From Algoriphagus locisalis (lineage in GTDB: Bacteria; Bacteroidota; Bacteroidia; Cytophagales; Cyclobacteriaceae): a stretch of DNA of 64,000 nt. Shown here piece by piece: positions 1 through 7,958 of this stretch. How positions within the stretch are numbered: position 1 is the first letter of the stretch; each line of letters starts with the position of its first letter. A program made the position numbers and the translations under genes. The stretch lies in NCBI RefSeq assembly GCF_900116615.1, contig NZ_FPBF01000006.1, forward strand, positions 1 to 64,000, in the 5' to 3' direction. The notes below the pieces were generated by a model, which was not told where the DNA came from, did no database searches, and saw nothing but the letters and a program-made list of their open reading frames with translations.

Positions 1-2
1 GA

Positions 3-200
3 TACCTTGCGCACAGTATCGGCGGTGCCGTACTTAGTCTCAATGTCTGGCTACACCTTTATCCTGTTTTTTTGATTCAATTTAAAGATATGAGTATCAA
101 GCCATTAGATTTTGACGTCATTGCGAACGACGGAGGAGTGAAGCAATCTCTTATCATTAAACAGATTGCTTCGTCGCTCGTGCCTCACTTCTCGCAATGA
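3..200 (+). CDS. C-terminal end of an unidentified membrane protein (partial)
   Basis: An open frame enters from the left edge and ends at a TGA at 198-200. The first 30 or so codons read like the last membrane span and tail of an integral membrane protein, with a hydrophobic run and HLYPVFLIQF at about residues 18-27. The pattern recalls C-termini of CrtO-like acyltransferases, but that resemblance is weak. From about position 114 the frame runs through a palindromic repeat, so the last ~29 residues are probably repeat-derived and the native stop may have been lost. It converges on the ABC-F gene. No function is assigned. Confidence 0.4.
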   Translation, partial: YLAHSIGGAVLSLNVWLHLYPVFLIQFKDMSIKPLDFDVIANDGGVKQSLIIKQIASSLVPHFSQ

Positions 201-202
201 CG
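114..202. repeat. REP-like palindromic repeat
   Basis: Two inverted arms face each other: the left contains CATTGCGAACGACGGAG and GAAGCAATCTC, and the right carries their complements around 162-202, including AGATTGCTTCGTCGC and CTCGCAATGACG. The arms can form a long imperfect hairpin. Similar CATTGCGA/GAAGCAATCTC palindromes are scattered between genes in many bacterial genomes. Here it separates two convergent frames and could act as a bidirectional transcript end. The extra CGCTTTAAGCG palindrome just beyond it abuts the ABC-F stop codon. Confidence 0.75.
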
Positions 203-214
203 CTTTAAGCGCCA

Positions 215-2131
215 CTACTCAATCCCATCCAACTCACTCAATTCCAACCAAGTCAATTCCAATTCTTCCAGTTCTGAATCGATTTCTCCGATGCGGTTGG
301 ATTCCTTGATCAGTTCTTCATGATCAGCTATTCCTGCAGCTATTTTCTCCGTGATTTCAGCCTTTTCCTTTTCCAATTTGGCAATGGAAGCATTCACTTC
401 CTTAAACTCATTCTTCTGCTTAAAGGTGGCCTTAACTTTTTCTGGAGCTTTCTCCTCTTGATACTTGCTACTTGCTACTGGAGTCTTTTCCTCTTGACTC
501 TTGGATCTAGGCTCTTGATTCTTTTCTTTAAGTTCTTGGCTCTTTTCAGACTCTCGGAACTCGGAATAATTCCCAGGGAAATCAGAAATCTCGCCTTCTC
601 CTTCGAAAACAAACAAATGCTCTACCAAGCGATCCATGAAATATCTATCGTGAGAAACGATGATCAAACAGCCTGGGAAAGTATCCAAAAACTCCTCCAG
701 CGTATTCAAGGTCATCAAATCCAGATCATTCGTAGGCTCATCGAGAATCAGAAAATTAGGATTCTTGATCAACACCATGAGTAGCTGCAATCTTCTTCGC
801 TCACCACCGCTTAGCTTAGCGATTGGCGTGTGTTGCTGCTTGGGAGGAAAACCAAACTGTGTCAAAAACTGAGAAACTGTGATCTCGGATCCGCCAGCGA
901 TAGTCACCACTTCGGCCACTTCTTTCACGATATCTATCAGACGCTTTTCCTCATCAAAACTACTTTCTTCCTGCCTGTAATACCCAAAAGCAGTGGTCTG
1001 TCCAATGGAAACTTTTCCAGAGTCTGGAGCTAGTTGCCCAGTGATCATATTTAAGAAAGTGGTCTTGCCAGCACCATTTGGGCCTACAATACCTACTCTA
1101 TCTTTCTTTTTGAAGGTATAGGAGAAGTCATTGACGACGGTTTTGTCACCGAATGCTTTGTTTATTTTTTCGATCTCAATGATCTTATTACCCAATCGCT
1201 GAGTAGTCACAGTCAATTGGATATCTCGCTCCTCACGCTTCTGAGATGCTTTTTCTTTCGTTTCTTCGAAAGCATCCACACGGTATTTTGCTTTGGTGCT
1301 TCTGGCTTTTGGCTGGCGACGAATCCAATCCAGTTCCTTTTTATAAAGGCTTTTGGCTTTTTCGAGTTCTATATCCTCGATCTCCATCCGCTCTTCTTTT
1401 TTGTCTAAGAAGTAGCCATAGTTTCCTAAGTAGCGATGTACTTTACCCTGATCAAGTTCAAGGATTTCATTGGTTACTTTTTCCAGGAAATATCTATCGT
1501 GAGTTACCATGAAAAGGGCCAAATTAGCTTTCGCCAAGTAGTCTTCCAGCCATTCGATGGTTTCCAGATCCAAGTGGTTGGTAGGTTCATCGAGCAGCAG
1601 CAGGTCAGGTTTCTCCAAGATTGCTTTTGCCAAAGCAACTCGCTTACGTTGCCCACCGGAAAGTGTCCCAACAGGAAGATCTGTATCGTGAAGACCTAGT
1701 TTACCAAGCACTTCTTTCACCTGATATTCAAAATCCCAAGCTTGGAAAGCATCCATTTTCTCAAAAAGCACAGACATTTTATCCGAATTATCAATGCCTC
1801 GCTCGGCATCCAACATGGCTTTGTGATAGTCTTCGATTACCTTGAGGACTTCCGAATTACTTTGGTCAAAGATGGTCTGGTAAATACTCATTGTACCCTC
1901 AAAAACAGGGTTTTGATGCACATAAGCCACTTTTACCTGCTGGTTGGTACCAACCTGACCTGTATCAGGAATCTCCAAGCCCATGATAATTTTCATCAGC
2001 GTGGACTTCCCAGCTCCATTGATACCGACAAGGGCGATTTTTTGACCTTGTGAAATGCCAAAAGAGATATTGGAAAAAAGCTTGCGCTCACCGAACGCTT
2101 TACTGAGGTTTTCGACCGAAAGGTAATTCAT
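215..2131 (-). CDS. ABC-F family ATPase (Uup-like)
   Basis: Soluble ABC-F protein of 638 residues with two nucleotide-binding domains and no membrane segments. Walker A motifs GINGAGKST (about residues 36-44) and GPNGAGKTT (about 350), signatures LSGGQ and LSGGE, and Walker B motifs LLLLDEPTNHLD and LILDEPTNDLD are all visible. ABC-F proteins act on ribosomes, where the inter-domain linker reaches toward the tRNA sites. A charged low-complexity linker (about 535-575) and a coiled coil (about 575-638) end the protein, as in Uup. The linker DNA resembles an intergenic repeat seen elsewhere in this window. A TAnnTTTG element lies only 4 bases upstream of the ATG. Exact subfamily is inferred. Confidence 0.93.
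   Translation of the reverse strand: MNYLSVENLSKAFGERKLFSNISFGISQGQKIALVGINGAGKSTLMKIIMGLEIPDTGQVGTNQQVKVAYVHQNPVFEGTMSIYQTIFDQSNSEVLKVIEDYHKAMLDAERGIDNSDKMSVLFEKMDAFQAWDFEYQVKEVLGKLGLHDTDLPVGTLSGGQRKRVALAKAILEKPDLLLLDEPTNHLDLETIEWLEDYLAKANLALFMVTHDRYFLEKVTNEILELDQGKVHRYLGNYGYFLDKKEERMEIEDIELEKAKSLYKKELDWIRRQPKARSTKAKYRVDAFEETKEKASQKREERDIQLTVTTQRLGNKIIEIEKINKAFGDKTVVNDFSYTFKKKDRVGIVGPNGAGKTTFLNMITGQLAPDSGKVSIGQTTAFGYYRQEESSFDEEKRLIDIVKEVAEVVTIAGGSEITVSQFLTQFGFPPKQQHTPIAKLSGGERRRLQLLMVLIKNPNFLILDEPTNDLDLMTLNTLEEFLDTFPGCLIIVSHDRYFMDRLVEHLFVFEGEGEISDFPGNYSEFRESEKSQELKEKNQEPRSKSQEEKTPVASSKYQEEKAPEKVKATFKQKNEFKEVNASIAKLEKEKAEITEKIAAGIADHEELIKESNRIGEIDSELEELELTWLELSELDGIE
454..545. repeat. Dispersed CTTGATTCTTGG-type repeat, inside the ABC-F coding region
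   Basis: The stretch shares words such as TCTTGATACTTGCTACTTGC, CTTGGATCT, CTCTTGATTCTT and TCTTGGCTCT with non-coding copies at 3391-3472 and 42951-42991. On the coding strand it is read as an in-frame Glu/Lys/Ser/Gln-rich linker (SQEL.., NQEP.., SQEEK, SSKYQEEK). It could be an intergenic element that entered the gene, or convergent low complexity. The shared order of words favours common origin. Confidence 0.55.
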
Positions 2132-2135
2132 GCCG

Positions 2136-2143
2136 CAAAAGTA
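2136..2143 (-). promoter_or_regulatory. -7 promoter element TACTTTTG of the ABC-F gene
   Basis: On the minus strand TACTTTTG fits the Bacteroidota -7 consensus TAnnTTTG. It is followed by only four bases before the ATG, so a transcript from it would have almost no leader. The rlmN gene shows the same spacing. Confidence 0.5.
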
Positions 2144-2207
2144 AGGAAAAGGCGGGGGAGAATTGTTTAATCTCGTGCAAGTTAATAGAGGGCTTTGCTT
2201 AATTAAG

Positions 2208-3242
2208 TTAAAAGTAAGTGTTTACCGCAAATTCAGCTTGCTCAATAAATAGCTTTTTCATGGGAGTAATATTTGTTTGCTCGTAGAAAACCAGAATAGC
2301 TTTCTTATAGTCAAGCGGATCTACCGTCCGGAAAGAAAGAGGGCAATAATTTTCTGCGATCAAAATTCCGTTTGAAAGGATTCGGGAAGTTCTCTTATTT
2401 CCATCCCCAAAAGGCTGAATGTATGAGATTAGGACTAATGTTAGAAAAGCTTTTTCATAAATCGACTTCTTGGAGTTCACTAGAATACAAGTTTTTTCAA
2501 GCGCCTCTTTTATTTCAAATTCATTGTCTAGCGGATTATAGTTTGTCCCTGTGATGCCAACTCTGCGTTTTCGGATATTTCTATTAATGCCCAATTCCTT
2601 CACTAACAGGCTATGCAATTCTTCAATCAGCTTTAATGAAAGATTAACGCCATAATCTGGCTGCTCTACCAGAAAATCAATCGCCTCTTTATGATTAAGT
2701 AGCATTACCGCTTCATCTTTGGTTTTCCCCGATGCAGTCTTCTTTTCTTTCAGAAGCTGTTCTGTCTCTAAAAGTGAATAGGTATTTCCTTCTATTTGAG
2801 ACGATTTCCAACTTAGATCAATTGCCAGTCTCTCCATCTCTTTTTGAAACTGATCTGATGTTAATTCCTTTGTTTTGATTTGGAATTTCATTTGAAGATT
2901 GGATAGGTGATCCTGCTCTTCAACAGTGAAAAGTGAAGTATTGGTTAAGTTCTCAAAAATATCAAAGTCAAATCTCCCTTTTATTGTTCTGTCATCCTGC
3001 TCTACCAAGAAGTATGTATCCAATTCTATTGGAAAAAGAATCTCCAACTTTGGAGTGGATGTATAAGTGGTGGCTTTACCCTTTCTAAGGGATATAATCC
3101 AATCTTCCTTGACCAAGTCAGAAATAATTCTCTTAATAGTCGCGTCACTTAGGTCTAATCCTGATTTAGCACCGATTTCAGATCTTGAAACCAGTTTATT
3201 GTTCTGAATGAACTCTAAAACGACTAGATGATTCTTGTTCAT
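2208..3242 (-). CDS. Winged-HTH / Fic-domain protein with altered catalytic motif
   Basis: 344 residues. Residues 1-65 look like a winged helix-turn-helix (SRSEIGAKSGL, then IKRIISDLVKEDWI). A Fic domain follows. Fic enzymes usually transfer AMP or another phosphate-containing group to target side chains using HxFx[D/E]GNxRxxR. Here the motif reads QPFGDGNKRTSR: the catalytic histidine is Gln (codon CAG on the minus strand), while the anion-binding GDGN and the arginines remain. An inhibitory-helix motif of the [S/T]xxxE[G/N] kind (SSQIEG) precedes the domain. AMPylation is therefore doubtful, and the protein may act mainly as a DNA-binding regulator. Three operator-like repeats stand directly upstream. 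The stand-alone position and AT-rich flanks fit an accessory gene. Confidence 0.88.
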   Translation of the reverse strand: MNKNHLVVLEFIQNNKLVSRSEIGAKSGLDLSDATIKRIISDLVKEDWIISLRKGKATTYTSTPKLEILFPIELDTYFLVEQDDRTIKGRFDFDIFENLTNTSLFTVEEQDHLSNLQMKFQIKTKELTSDQFQKEMERLAIDLSWKSSQIEGNTYSLLETEQLLKEKKTASGKTKDEAVMLLNHKEAIDFLVEQPDYGVNLSLKLIEELHSLLVKELGINRNIRKRRVGITGTNYNPLDNEFEIKEALEKTCILVNSKKSIYEKAFLTLVLISYIQPFGDGNKRTSRILSNGILIAENYCPLSFRTVDPLDYKKAILVFYEQTNITPMKKLFIEQAEFAVNTYF

Positions 3243-3269
3243 GACATTTGATTCAGCTCAAAATATACG

Positions 3270-3341
3270 AAAATACGGCTCAAAACTAGTGTAATATGAG
3301 CCGTATTTAGTAGTTTCTTAGAAGTTTTTGAGCCGTATTTT
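3270..3341. promoter_or_regulatory. Three operator-like repeats upstream of the HTH-Fic gene
   Basis: AAAATACGGCTCAAAA (3270-3285) recurs as its exact inverse TTTTGAGCCGTATTTT (3326-3341). A 12-base core TGAGCCGTATTT stands between them (3297-3308). A TAGTTTTG -7 element on the minus strand (3281-3288) overlaps the gene-proximal site. A protein bound there would cover the promoter, consistent with autoregulation by the HTH domain. The binding partner is inferred from position only. Confidence 0.7.
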
Positions 3342-3390
3342 AAATTAATGTAGGAATCATCCAAGCATTTTCGTTTTAAGGAAATACCCA

Positions 3391-3472
3391 CTTGATTCTT
3401 GATTCTAAAATCTTGGATCTATAATCTTGGCTCTCCTATCTTGATACTTACATCTAGCTACTTGCTACTCTG
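3391..3472. repeat. Dispersed CTTGATTCTTGG-type intergenic repeat
   Basis: Non-coding stretch built from repeated words (CTTGATTCTT, TCTTGGATCT, TCTTGGCTCT, TCTTGATACTT, CTACTTGCTACT). The same words recur at 42951-42991, inverted at 7861-7958 and 23475-23523, and within the ABC-F gene. It lies immediately upstream of the rlmN promoter. Confidence 0.6.
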
Positions 3473-3480
3473 AAAAGTCT

Positions 3481-3488
3481 TACCTTTG
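3481..3488 (+). promoter_or_regulatory. -7 promoter element TACCTTTG of rlmN
   Basis: TACCTTTG matches TAnnTTTG and ends four bases before the rlmN ATG. A TTG at 3462-3464 gives a possible -33 element with a 16-base spacer. Transcription from here would begin at or next to the start codon. Confidence 0.55.
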
Positions 3489-3492
3489 CACC

Positions 3493-4560
3493 ATGGAAGA
3501 AATTCAGAAAAAAGACATCCGTAAGCTATCCCTAACGCAATTGGAAGAATTCTTTTTGGCGCAGGGAGAAAAGAAATTCCGTGCCAAGCAGGTCTATGAG
3601 TGGCTGTGGAATAAGTCTTTGAAGAACTTCGATGAAATGAGCAATATTTCACTGAGTACTAGAGAAATGCTCAAAAAGCATTTTGAGATCAATCATATTC
3701 TCGTGGATCTCATGCAGCATTCTTCTGATGGCACGATCAAGAATGCGGTGAAGCTTTATGACAATAAGATCGTAGAATCTGTTTTGATTCCTACGACTAA
3801 GCGGATTACGGCCTGTGTCTCTTCTCAGGTGGGCTGTAGCTTGGATTGCAATTTTTGTGCAACTGCTCGTTTGAAACGCATGCGAAATCTGAATCCAGAT
3901 GAGATTTACGATCAGGTGGTGGCGATCAAAGATGAGGCAGAAACCTACTTTCAGCGTCCGCTCACGAATATTGTTTTTATGGGAATGGGCGAACCTTTGC
4001 TGAACTATGCCAATGTGCTGGAAGCCATAGATAAAATCACCTCTCCCGAAGGACTGGGCATGGCTCCAAGAAGAATCACTGTTTCCACAGTCGGAGTTAC
4101 CAAAATGATCCGCAAGCTGGCCGATGATGAAGTTCGCTTCAATCTGGCAGTTTCCCTTCACTCTGCAATCAATGAAACCCGCTCCCGTTTGATGCCTATC
4201 AATGATAGCAATCCCGTTGAGGAATTGGGTGAATCATTGAAGTATTGGTATGAAAAAACCAAGCGTAAAGTCACCTATGAATATGTGATTTGGGAAGGAA
4301 TCAATGACGATGAGCGACACGCCCGAGCTCTTGCAAAGTTCTGTAAAATCATCCCTTCCAAAGTCAATCTGATCCAATACAATCCTATAGACGAAGGCGA
4401 ATTCCGTCAGGCAAAACAAGAGTCTGTGGATATGTACGTGAGGATTCTGGAGTCTCAGGGGATCATTGCCAAAGTCAGAAAATCCCGTGGTCAGGATATC
4501 GATGCAGCCTGTGGACAATTGGCGAATAAGAATGAAGTGGGAGAGCTTAATACTATTTAA
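3493..4560 (+). CDS. rlmN: 23S rRNA/tRNA adenine-C2 methyltransferase RlmN
   Basis: Radical-SAM enzyme of 355 residues that methylates C2 of A2503 in 23S rRNA and, in characterised members, A37 of some tRNAs. The iron-sulfur cluster motif CSLDCNFC lies at residues 115-122, and the methyl-carrying cysteine sits in DIDAACGQL near residue 340. GMGEPLLNY and STVGV are further family motifs. Length is normal. The first ATG is required to keep the N-terminal helical domain (RKLSLTQLEEFF). The gene stands alone, with its own promoter element 4 bases upstream of the ATG. Identification is secure. Confidence 0.97.
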   Translation: MEEIQKKDIRKLSLTQLEEFFLAQGEKKFRAKQVYEWLWNKSLKNFDEMSNISLSTREMLKKHFEINHILVDLMQHSSDGTIKNAVKLYDNKIVESVLIPTTKRITACVSSQVGCSLDCNFCATARLKRMRNLNPDEIYDQVVAIKDEAETYFQRPLTNIVFMGMGEPLLNYANVLEAIDKITSPEGLGMAPRRITVSTVGVTKMIRKLADDEVRFNLAVSLHSAINETRSRLMPINDSNPVEELGESLKYWYEKTKRKVTYEYVIWEGINDDERHARALAKFCKIIPSKVNLIQYNPIDEGEFRQAKQESVDMYVRILESQGIIAKVRKSRGQDIDAACGQLANKNEVGELNTI

Positions 4561-4635
4561 CACTTTTTTTCTTGTTAATTAAATAGCTTTTAGTTTTTTT
4601 AAGGCTTTCTTTTGACTGCAGCTAACTATCACTTT

Positions 4636-7317
4636 ATGAAAATTCATTTAATACTCCTGACACTGATCTTGAGTGTAACCTTTTTGAGACCAGCTAGCGC
4701 TCAAGACGAAATAATCCCCCAAATCCAGACTTTTTTTGACACCTATCAGAAGGAGTTTCCTGTAGAAAAAGCCTATTTACACCTGGACAAGAGCACCTAT
4801 ACCTTAGGAGAAGACCTTTGGTTTAGCGCATACCTTACGGCTGGAAGTGCACAGGTTCCTTCGCCTCTCAGCTCTACCTTATATGTGGATCTTTTTGATG
4901 GAGATGGGTTGCTTTTAGAGCAAAAAATCGTGCGATTGGAGAAAGGTAGAGGAAGTGGAGATTTTGTATTGCCTGCATTTGGCAAAGCTGGAATCTATCA
5001 GATAAAAGCCTATACGGCTTGGATGCGCAATTTTGGTGAAGAATACTTTTCTACTTCCATAGTGAACGTCATTGACGGTGCAGGAGGATCATTTTTACCC
5101 AAAATCACTTTTTCAAAAATTAGTGCTTCACAAGGAAAAGTCACATACAGTTCTAACCTGACAGCAGTAGATAGCAAAGGAAATCCTTTAAGTGGGAAAA
5201 CTATAGATGTGAAAGCCCTAGCAGAAGGTGAAGAGGTATATTCCCAAGAGGTGACTTTGAACGCTGATGGAGAAGTTAATTTCACGTTCAGCATACCTGA
5301 AAAAGCAAATTTATCCCAGTACCTAGAATTCACCTATTTCGAAAGTGAAAATTACGCTGTAACTCAAAAGCTGCGCTTACCCTATAGCCTGACTTTAGCA
5401 GACATTCAATTTTTACCTGAGGGAGGTCACGCAGTAGTTGATAAGAAATCAAACTTTGCCTTTCGGGCGCTCTACCCAGATGGCCTTCCGGCAGCAATCA
5501 GCGGTAGTATCCTTGGAAGTGAGGTGGCCTTTGAAAGTAATTTTGCAGGTCTGGGCAAATTTGAATTGATCCCCGAGGGAAAGAGTCATCAAGCAAAAAT
5601 CATAGAAAAAACTACTGGTCAAGAAGTCACAGTAAACCTTCCTGAGATAGATGAATCCGGCTTGGTCATGCAGGTAGTTAATAATCCAGCTGCAGGCTAC
5701 CTGACAGTATTCGTTCAGGGAGATTATAATCCTAACGCACTCCTACTCGTGTCACAGACTCGCGGTATTATCAACTATATGATAAAGGGTGTTTTATCAA
5801 ATGGAACCTGGGGGGTAAGAATTCCAAAAGAAAACCTGATCTCCGGCATCAATGAAATCACGGTGCTCAGTGCCGATGGCACTCCCCTGCTTCAGCGGTT
5901 GATTTACTTCCAGCAGGACGATCTAATCGATTTTGAATTGTCAAAGTCTGGGAATATCTCCAAGCGAGAAAAAATAAACCTTAGTCTCGTTGCTTCTGTA
6001 TCAGGAGCTCCTACGAGTGGAAAGTATTCTGTTTCGGTTTTAGATGCAGATCAGGTGGACCCAACTCAGGACACAGGAGGTAATATTCTATCCTCTCTTT
6101 TATTGACTTCCGACCTGCGGGGAGGTATTTATCAGGCAGGCAAGTATTTTTCAGATAGTAGTCAACAAAATCAGGAGGACTTGGATTTAGTGATGCTTAC
6201 GCATGGCTGGCGACGGTTTAGCTGGCAAGATGTGATGAGTTCTACCTTTCCAAAAATCGACTATTTTATAGAACAAGGATTAAATGTGGAAGGCCAGGTC
6301 ACAGATTCGGGCGACACGAAAAAAGGGCTAGCTGGAGGTAAAATCACGGCATTAGTAGGTGAAGGGATAGAAATGGTCACTTCGGAATTTGGCCCAAATG
6401 GAAGGTTCCTTTTCAAAGATTTAAATTACCTAGACTCCGCCTCTTTGACCATCACAGCTGAGGACAACCGTCTGAAAAATTTTGTAGATGTAGAGCTGGA
6501 TCTACCAGAGCCTGTATTTTCCAACATTCCAGGAAAATACTCAGCAAGCCCACTTTGGTCGGCAGATCTGGCAGCCACCTATGAGGCTAGATTTAGGATG
6601 AATCAACTGATCAACGGTCAGGATAAACTGATGGACCTGGAAGGAGTGACAGTAGAATCGACGACTATAAAGGAAGAAGAAGAGCAGGTGAGAAAAGTAT
6701 ATGGTGCAGGAGATGTCACACTTGAACCCGATAAAATTCCCGGTTCAGTAGGATTCAACAATATCTTCGAACTGATTCAGGGCAGAGTATCAGGAGTTCA
6801 GGTTTCTTTGGCTGGTCCCAATGTTAGTATCACCATTAGGGGGGTAGGTACACTGGGTGGAGCAAGCACAGAGCCATTGTTCTTATTGGACAATGTGCCT
6901 ACTCAAGCGTCCACGTTGTTCAATGTCAACCCAAGAGATGTGGAAAGTATTGATGTCTTTAAGGATCCTGCCAGTACTTCTATATTTGGAGTTCAGGGAG
7001 GAAATGGAGTCATCGCTATTTATACCAAAACAGGAGCCGCTCGGGAGATAAGTGTAGGCGGTACTTTAGTCAGTCGCGTTGGCGGATATGCTGTTCCACG
7101 GGAGTTTTACCTTCCTAAGTATGACACCAAAACTGTGGAAAATGCCATGGCAGATGAAAGAGCCACTGTATATTGGAACCCGCTCGTGACGCTAGATGAT
7201 AATGGTGAAACAAATCTGGAGTTTTTCAATACAGATTTGGCCAAAAGGCTGGTCATAGTAGTAGAAGGAATGGATGAGTCAGGGAGATTGGGTAGATTAG
7301 TCAGAGTTTTGGAGTAA
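4636..7317 (+). CDS. Secreted MG2-domain protein with TonB plug domain but no barrel
   Basis: 893 residues from the ATG at 4636; an upstream in-frame TTG at 4612 would place eight residues before a clean signal peptide (KIHLILLTLILSVTF..ASAQ). The N-terminal part carries a macroglobulin-like MG2 domain (VEKAYLHLDKSTYTLGEDLW). About residues 700-800 form a TonB-receptor plug domain (IFELIQGRVSGVQV, ITIRGVGTLGG, FLLDNVP, IDVFKDPASTSIFG). A beta-sandwich tail (VYWNPLVTLDDNGETNLEFF) follows instead of a 22-strand barrel. Such proteins are common in Bacteroidota outer membranes, and their task is not known in detail. A small barrel protein follows 60 bases downstream, so co-expression is plausible. 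Confidence 0.85.
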   Translation: MKIHLILLTLILSVTFLRPASAQDEIIPQIQTFFDTYQKEFPVEKAYLHLDKSTYTLGEDLWFSAYLTAGSAQVPSPLSSTLYVDLFDGDGLLLEQKIVRLEKGRGSGDFVLPAFGKAGIYQIKAYTAWMRNFGEEYFSTSIVNVIDGAGGSFLPKITFSKISASQGKVTYSSNLTAVDSKGNPLSGKTIDVKALAEGEEVYSQEVTLNADGEVNFTFSIPEKANLSQYLEFTYFESENYAVTQKLRLPYSLTLADIQFLPEGGHAVVDKKSNFAFRALYPDGLPAAISGSILGSEVAFESNFAGLGKFELIPEGKSHQAKIIEKTTGQEVTVNLPEIDESGLVMQVVNNPAAGYLTVFVQGDYNPNALLLVSQTRGIINYMIKGVLSNGTWGVRIPKENLISGINEITVLSADGTPLLQRLIYFQQDDLIDFELSKSGNISKREKINLSLVASVSGAPTSGKYSVSVLDADQVDPTQDTGGNILSSLLLTSDLRGGIYQAGKYFSDSSQQNQEDLDLVMLTHGWRRFSWQDVMSSTFPKIDYFIEQGLNVEGQVTDSGDTKKGLAGGKITALVGEGIEMVTSEFGPNGRFLFKDLNYLDSASLTITAEDNRLKNFVDVELDLPEPVFSNIPGKYSASPLWSADLAATYEARFRMNQLINGQDKLMDLEGVTVESTTIKEEEEQVRKVYGAGDVTLEPDKIPGSVGFNNIFELIQGRVSGVQVSLAGPNVSITIRGVGTLGGASTEPLFLLDNVPTQASTLFNVNPRDVESIDVFKDPASTSIFGVQGGNGVIAIYTKTGAAREISVGGTLVSRVGGYAVPREFYLPKYDTKTVENAMADERATVYWNPLVTLDDNGETNLEFFNTDLAKRLVIVVEGMDESGRLGRLVRVLE

Positions 7318-7377
7318 GCACTTGTTTTATCTTCGAATCTCAGCTAATTTCTAACCCATATTTTAACCTGAATTGTA

Positions 7378-7854
7378 ATGAAAAAGGCTTTACTGACTTT
7401 TTGCACAGTTTTGATGCTTTCTTTTGTGGCTTTTGGGCAAACTCAAGAGCAAGGAAATGCGCGCTTCCATGGCTATGGCACGTATGGTTTGCGCTATCAA
7501 AACTTTGGCGCCGGAGCGGGAATAGAATATTTCTTTGTGGACAAATTCGCCCTCATGCCAAGTTTTACCTTCGTTTTTCCTCCAGTTGGGAAAGAAAGTA
7601 ACTTCAGTGCTGATTTGCGGTATTATGTGTCTGAGGGGCCTTCGCAGCTTTACTTTATGGCAGGATACAGTCAAACCTGGCAGGATACTCAGCCGAATGG
7701 CGCAGGGACACGCAGGAATTCCAAAGGTGCAAATATGGGAGTCGGAGCTTATATCCGGTTGACAGAAGGAATAGGCTTGAGCACCGAGTTCCGCTTCCAA
7801 AGCCCGTACCCTAGAGAAGTTGGATTCAGAGTTGGCTTTGCGATTCCATTGTAA
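7378..7854 (+). CDS. Small outer-membrane beta-barrel protein
   Basis: 158 residues with a typical signal peptide (MKKALLTFCTVLMLSFVAFGQ). Alternating aromatic and polar strands follow (YGLRYQNFGAGAGIEYFF, FALMPSFTFVF, FSADLRYYV, QLYFMAGYSQTW, LSTEFRFQSPY, VGFRVGFAI), ending in a strand-like C-terminus. This fits an 8-stranded OmpA/OmpW-like outer-membrane barrel. The position 60 bases after the MG2/plug protein suggests they share a transcript. Ligand or function cannot be told from the sequence. Confidence 0.75.
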   Translation: MKKALLTFCTVLMLSFVAFGQTQEQGNARFHGYGTYGLRYQNFGAGAGIEYFFVDKFALMPSFTFVFPPVGKESNFSADLRYYVSEGPSQLYFMAGYSQTWQDTQPNGAGTRRNSKGANMGVGAYIRLTEGIGLSTEFRFQSPYPREVGFRVGFAIPL

Positions 7855-7860
7855 GGGATA

Positions 7861-7958
7861 GTATCAAGACGTAAGATTTTAGACACCAGATTGGAGAGCC
7901 AAGATAAAAGAGCAAGTTGCAGCCATCTAACGTCTTAAGTCTAACTACTCACCACTCA
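7861..7958. repeat. Dispersed repeat, inverted copy of the CTTGATTCTTGG type
   Basis: Contains TATCAAGACGTAAGATTTTAG, GAGAGCCAAGATAAAAGAGC and ACTACTCACCACTCACTAC. These are degenerate inverted forms of the words at 3391-3472. It fills the convergent gap between the small barrel gene and the rhomboid gene. Confidence 0.45.

Noticed and set aside
114..202. Dedicated terminator of the ABC-F gene
   Set aside because: The structure is palindromic but lacks a T-run on either side, so it is listed as a repeat.
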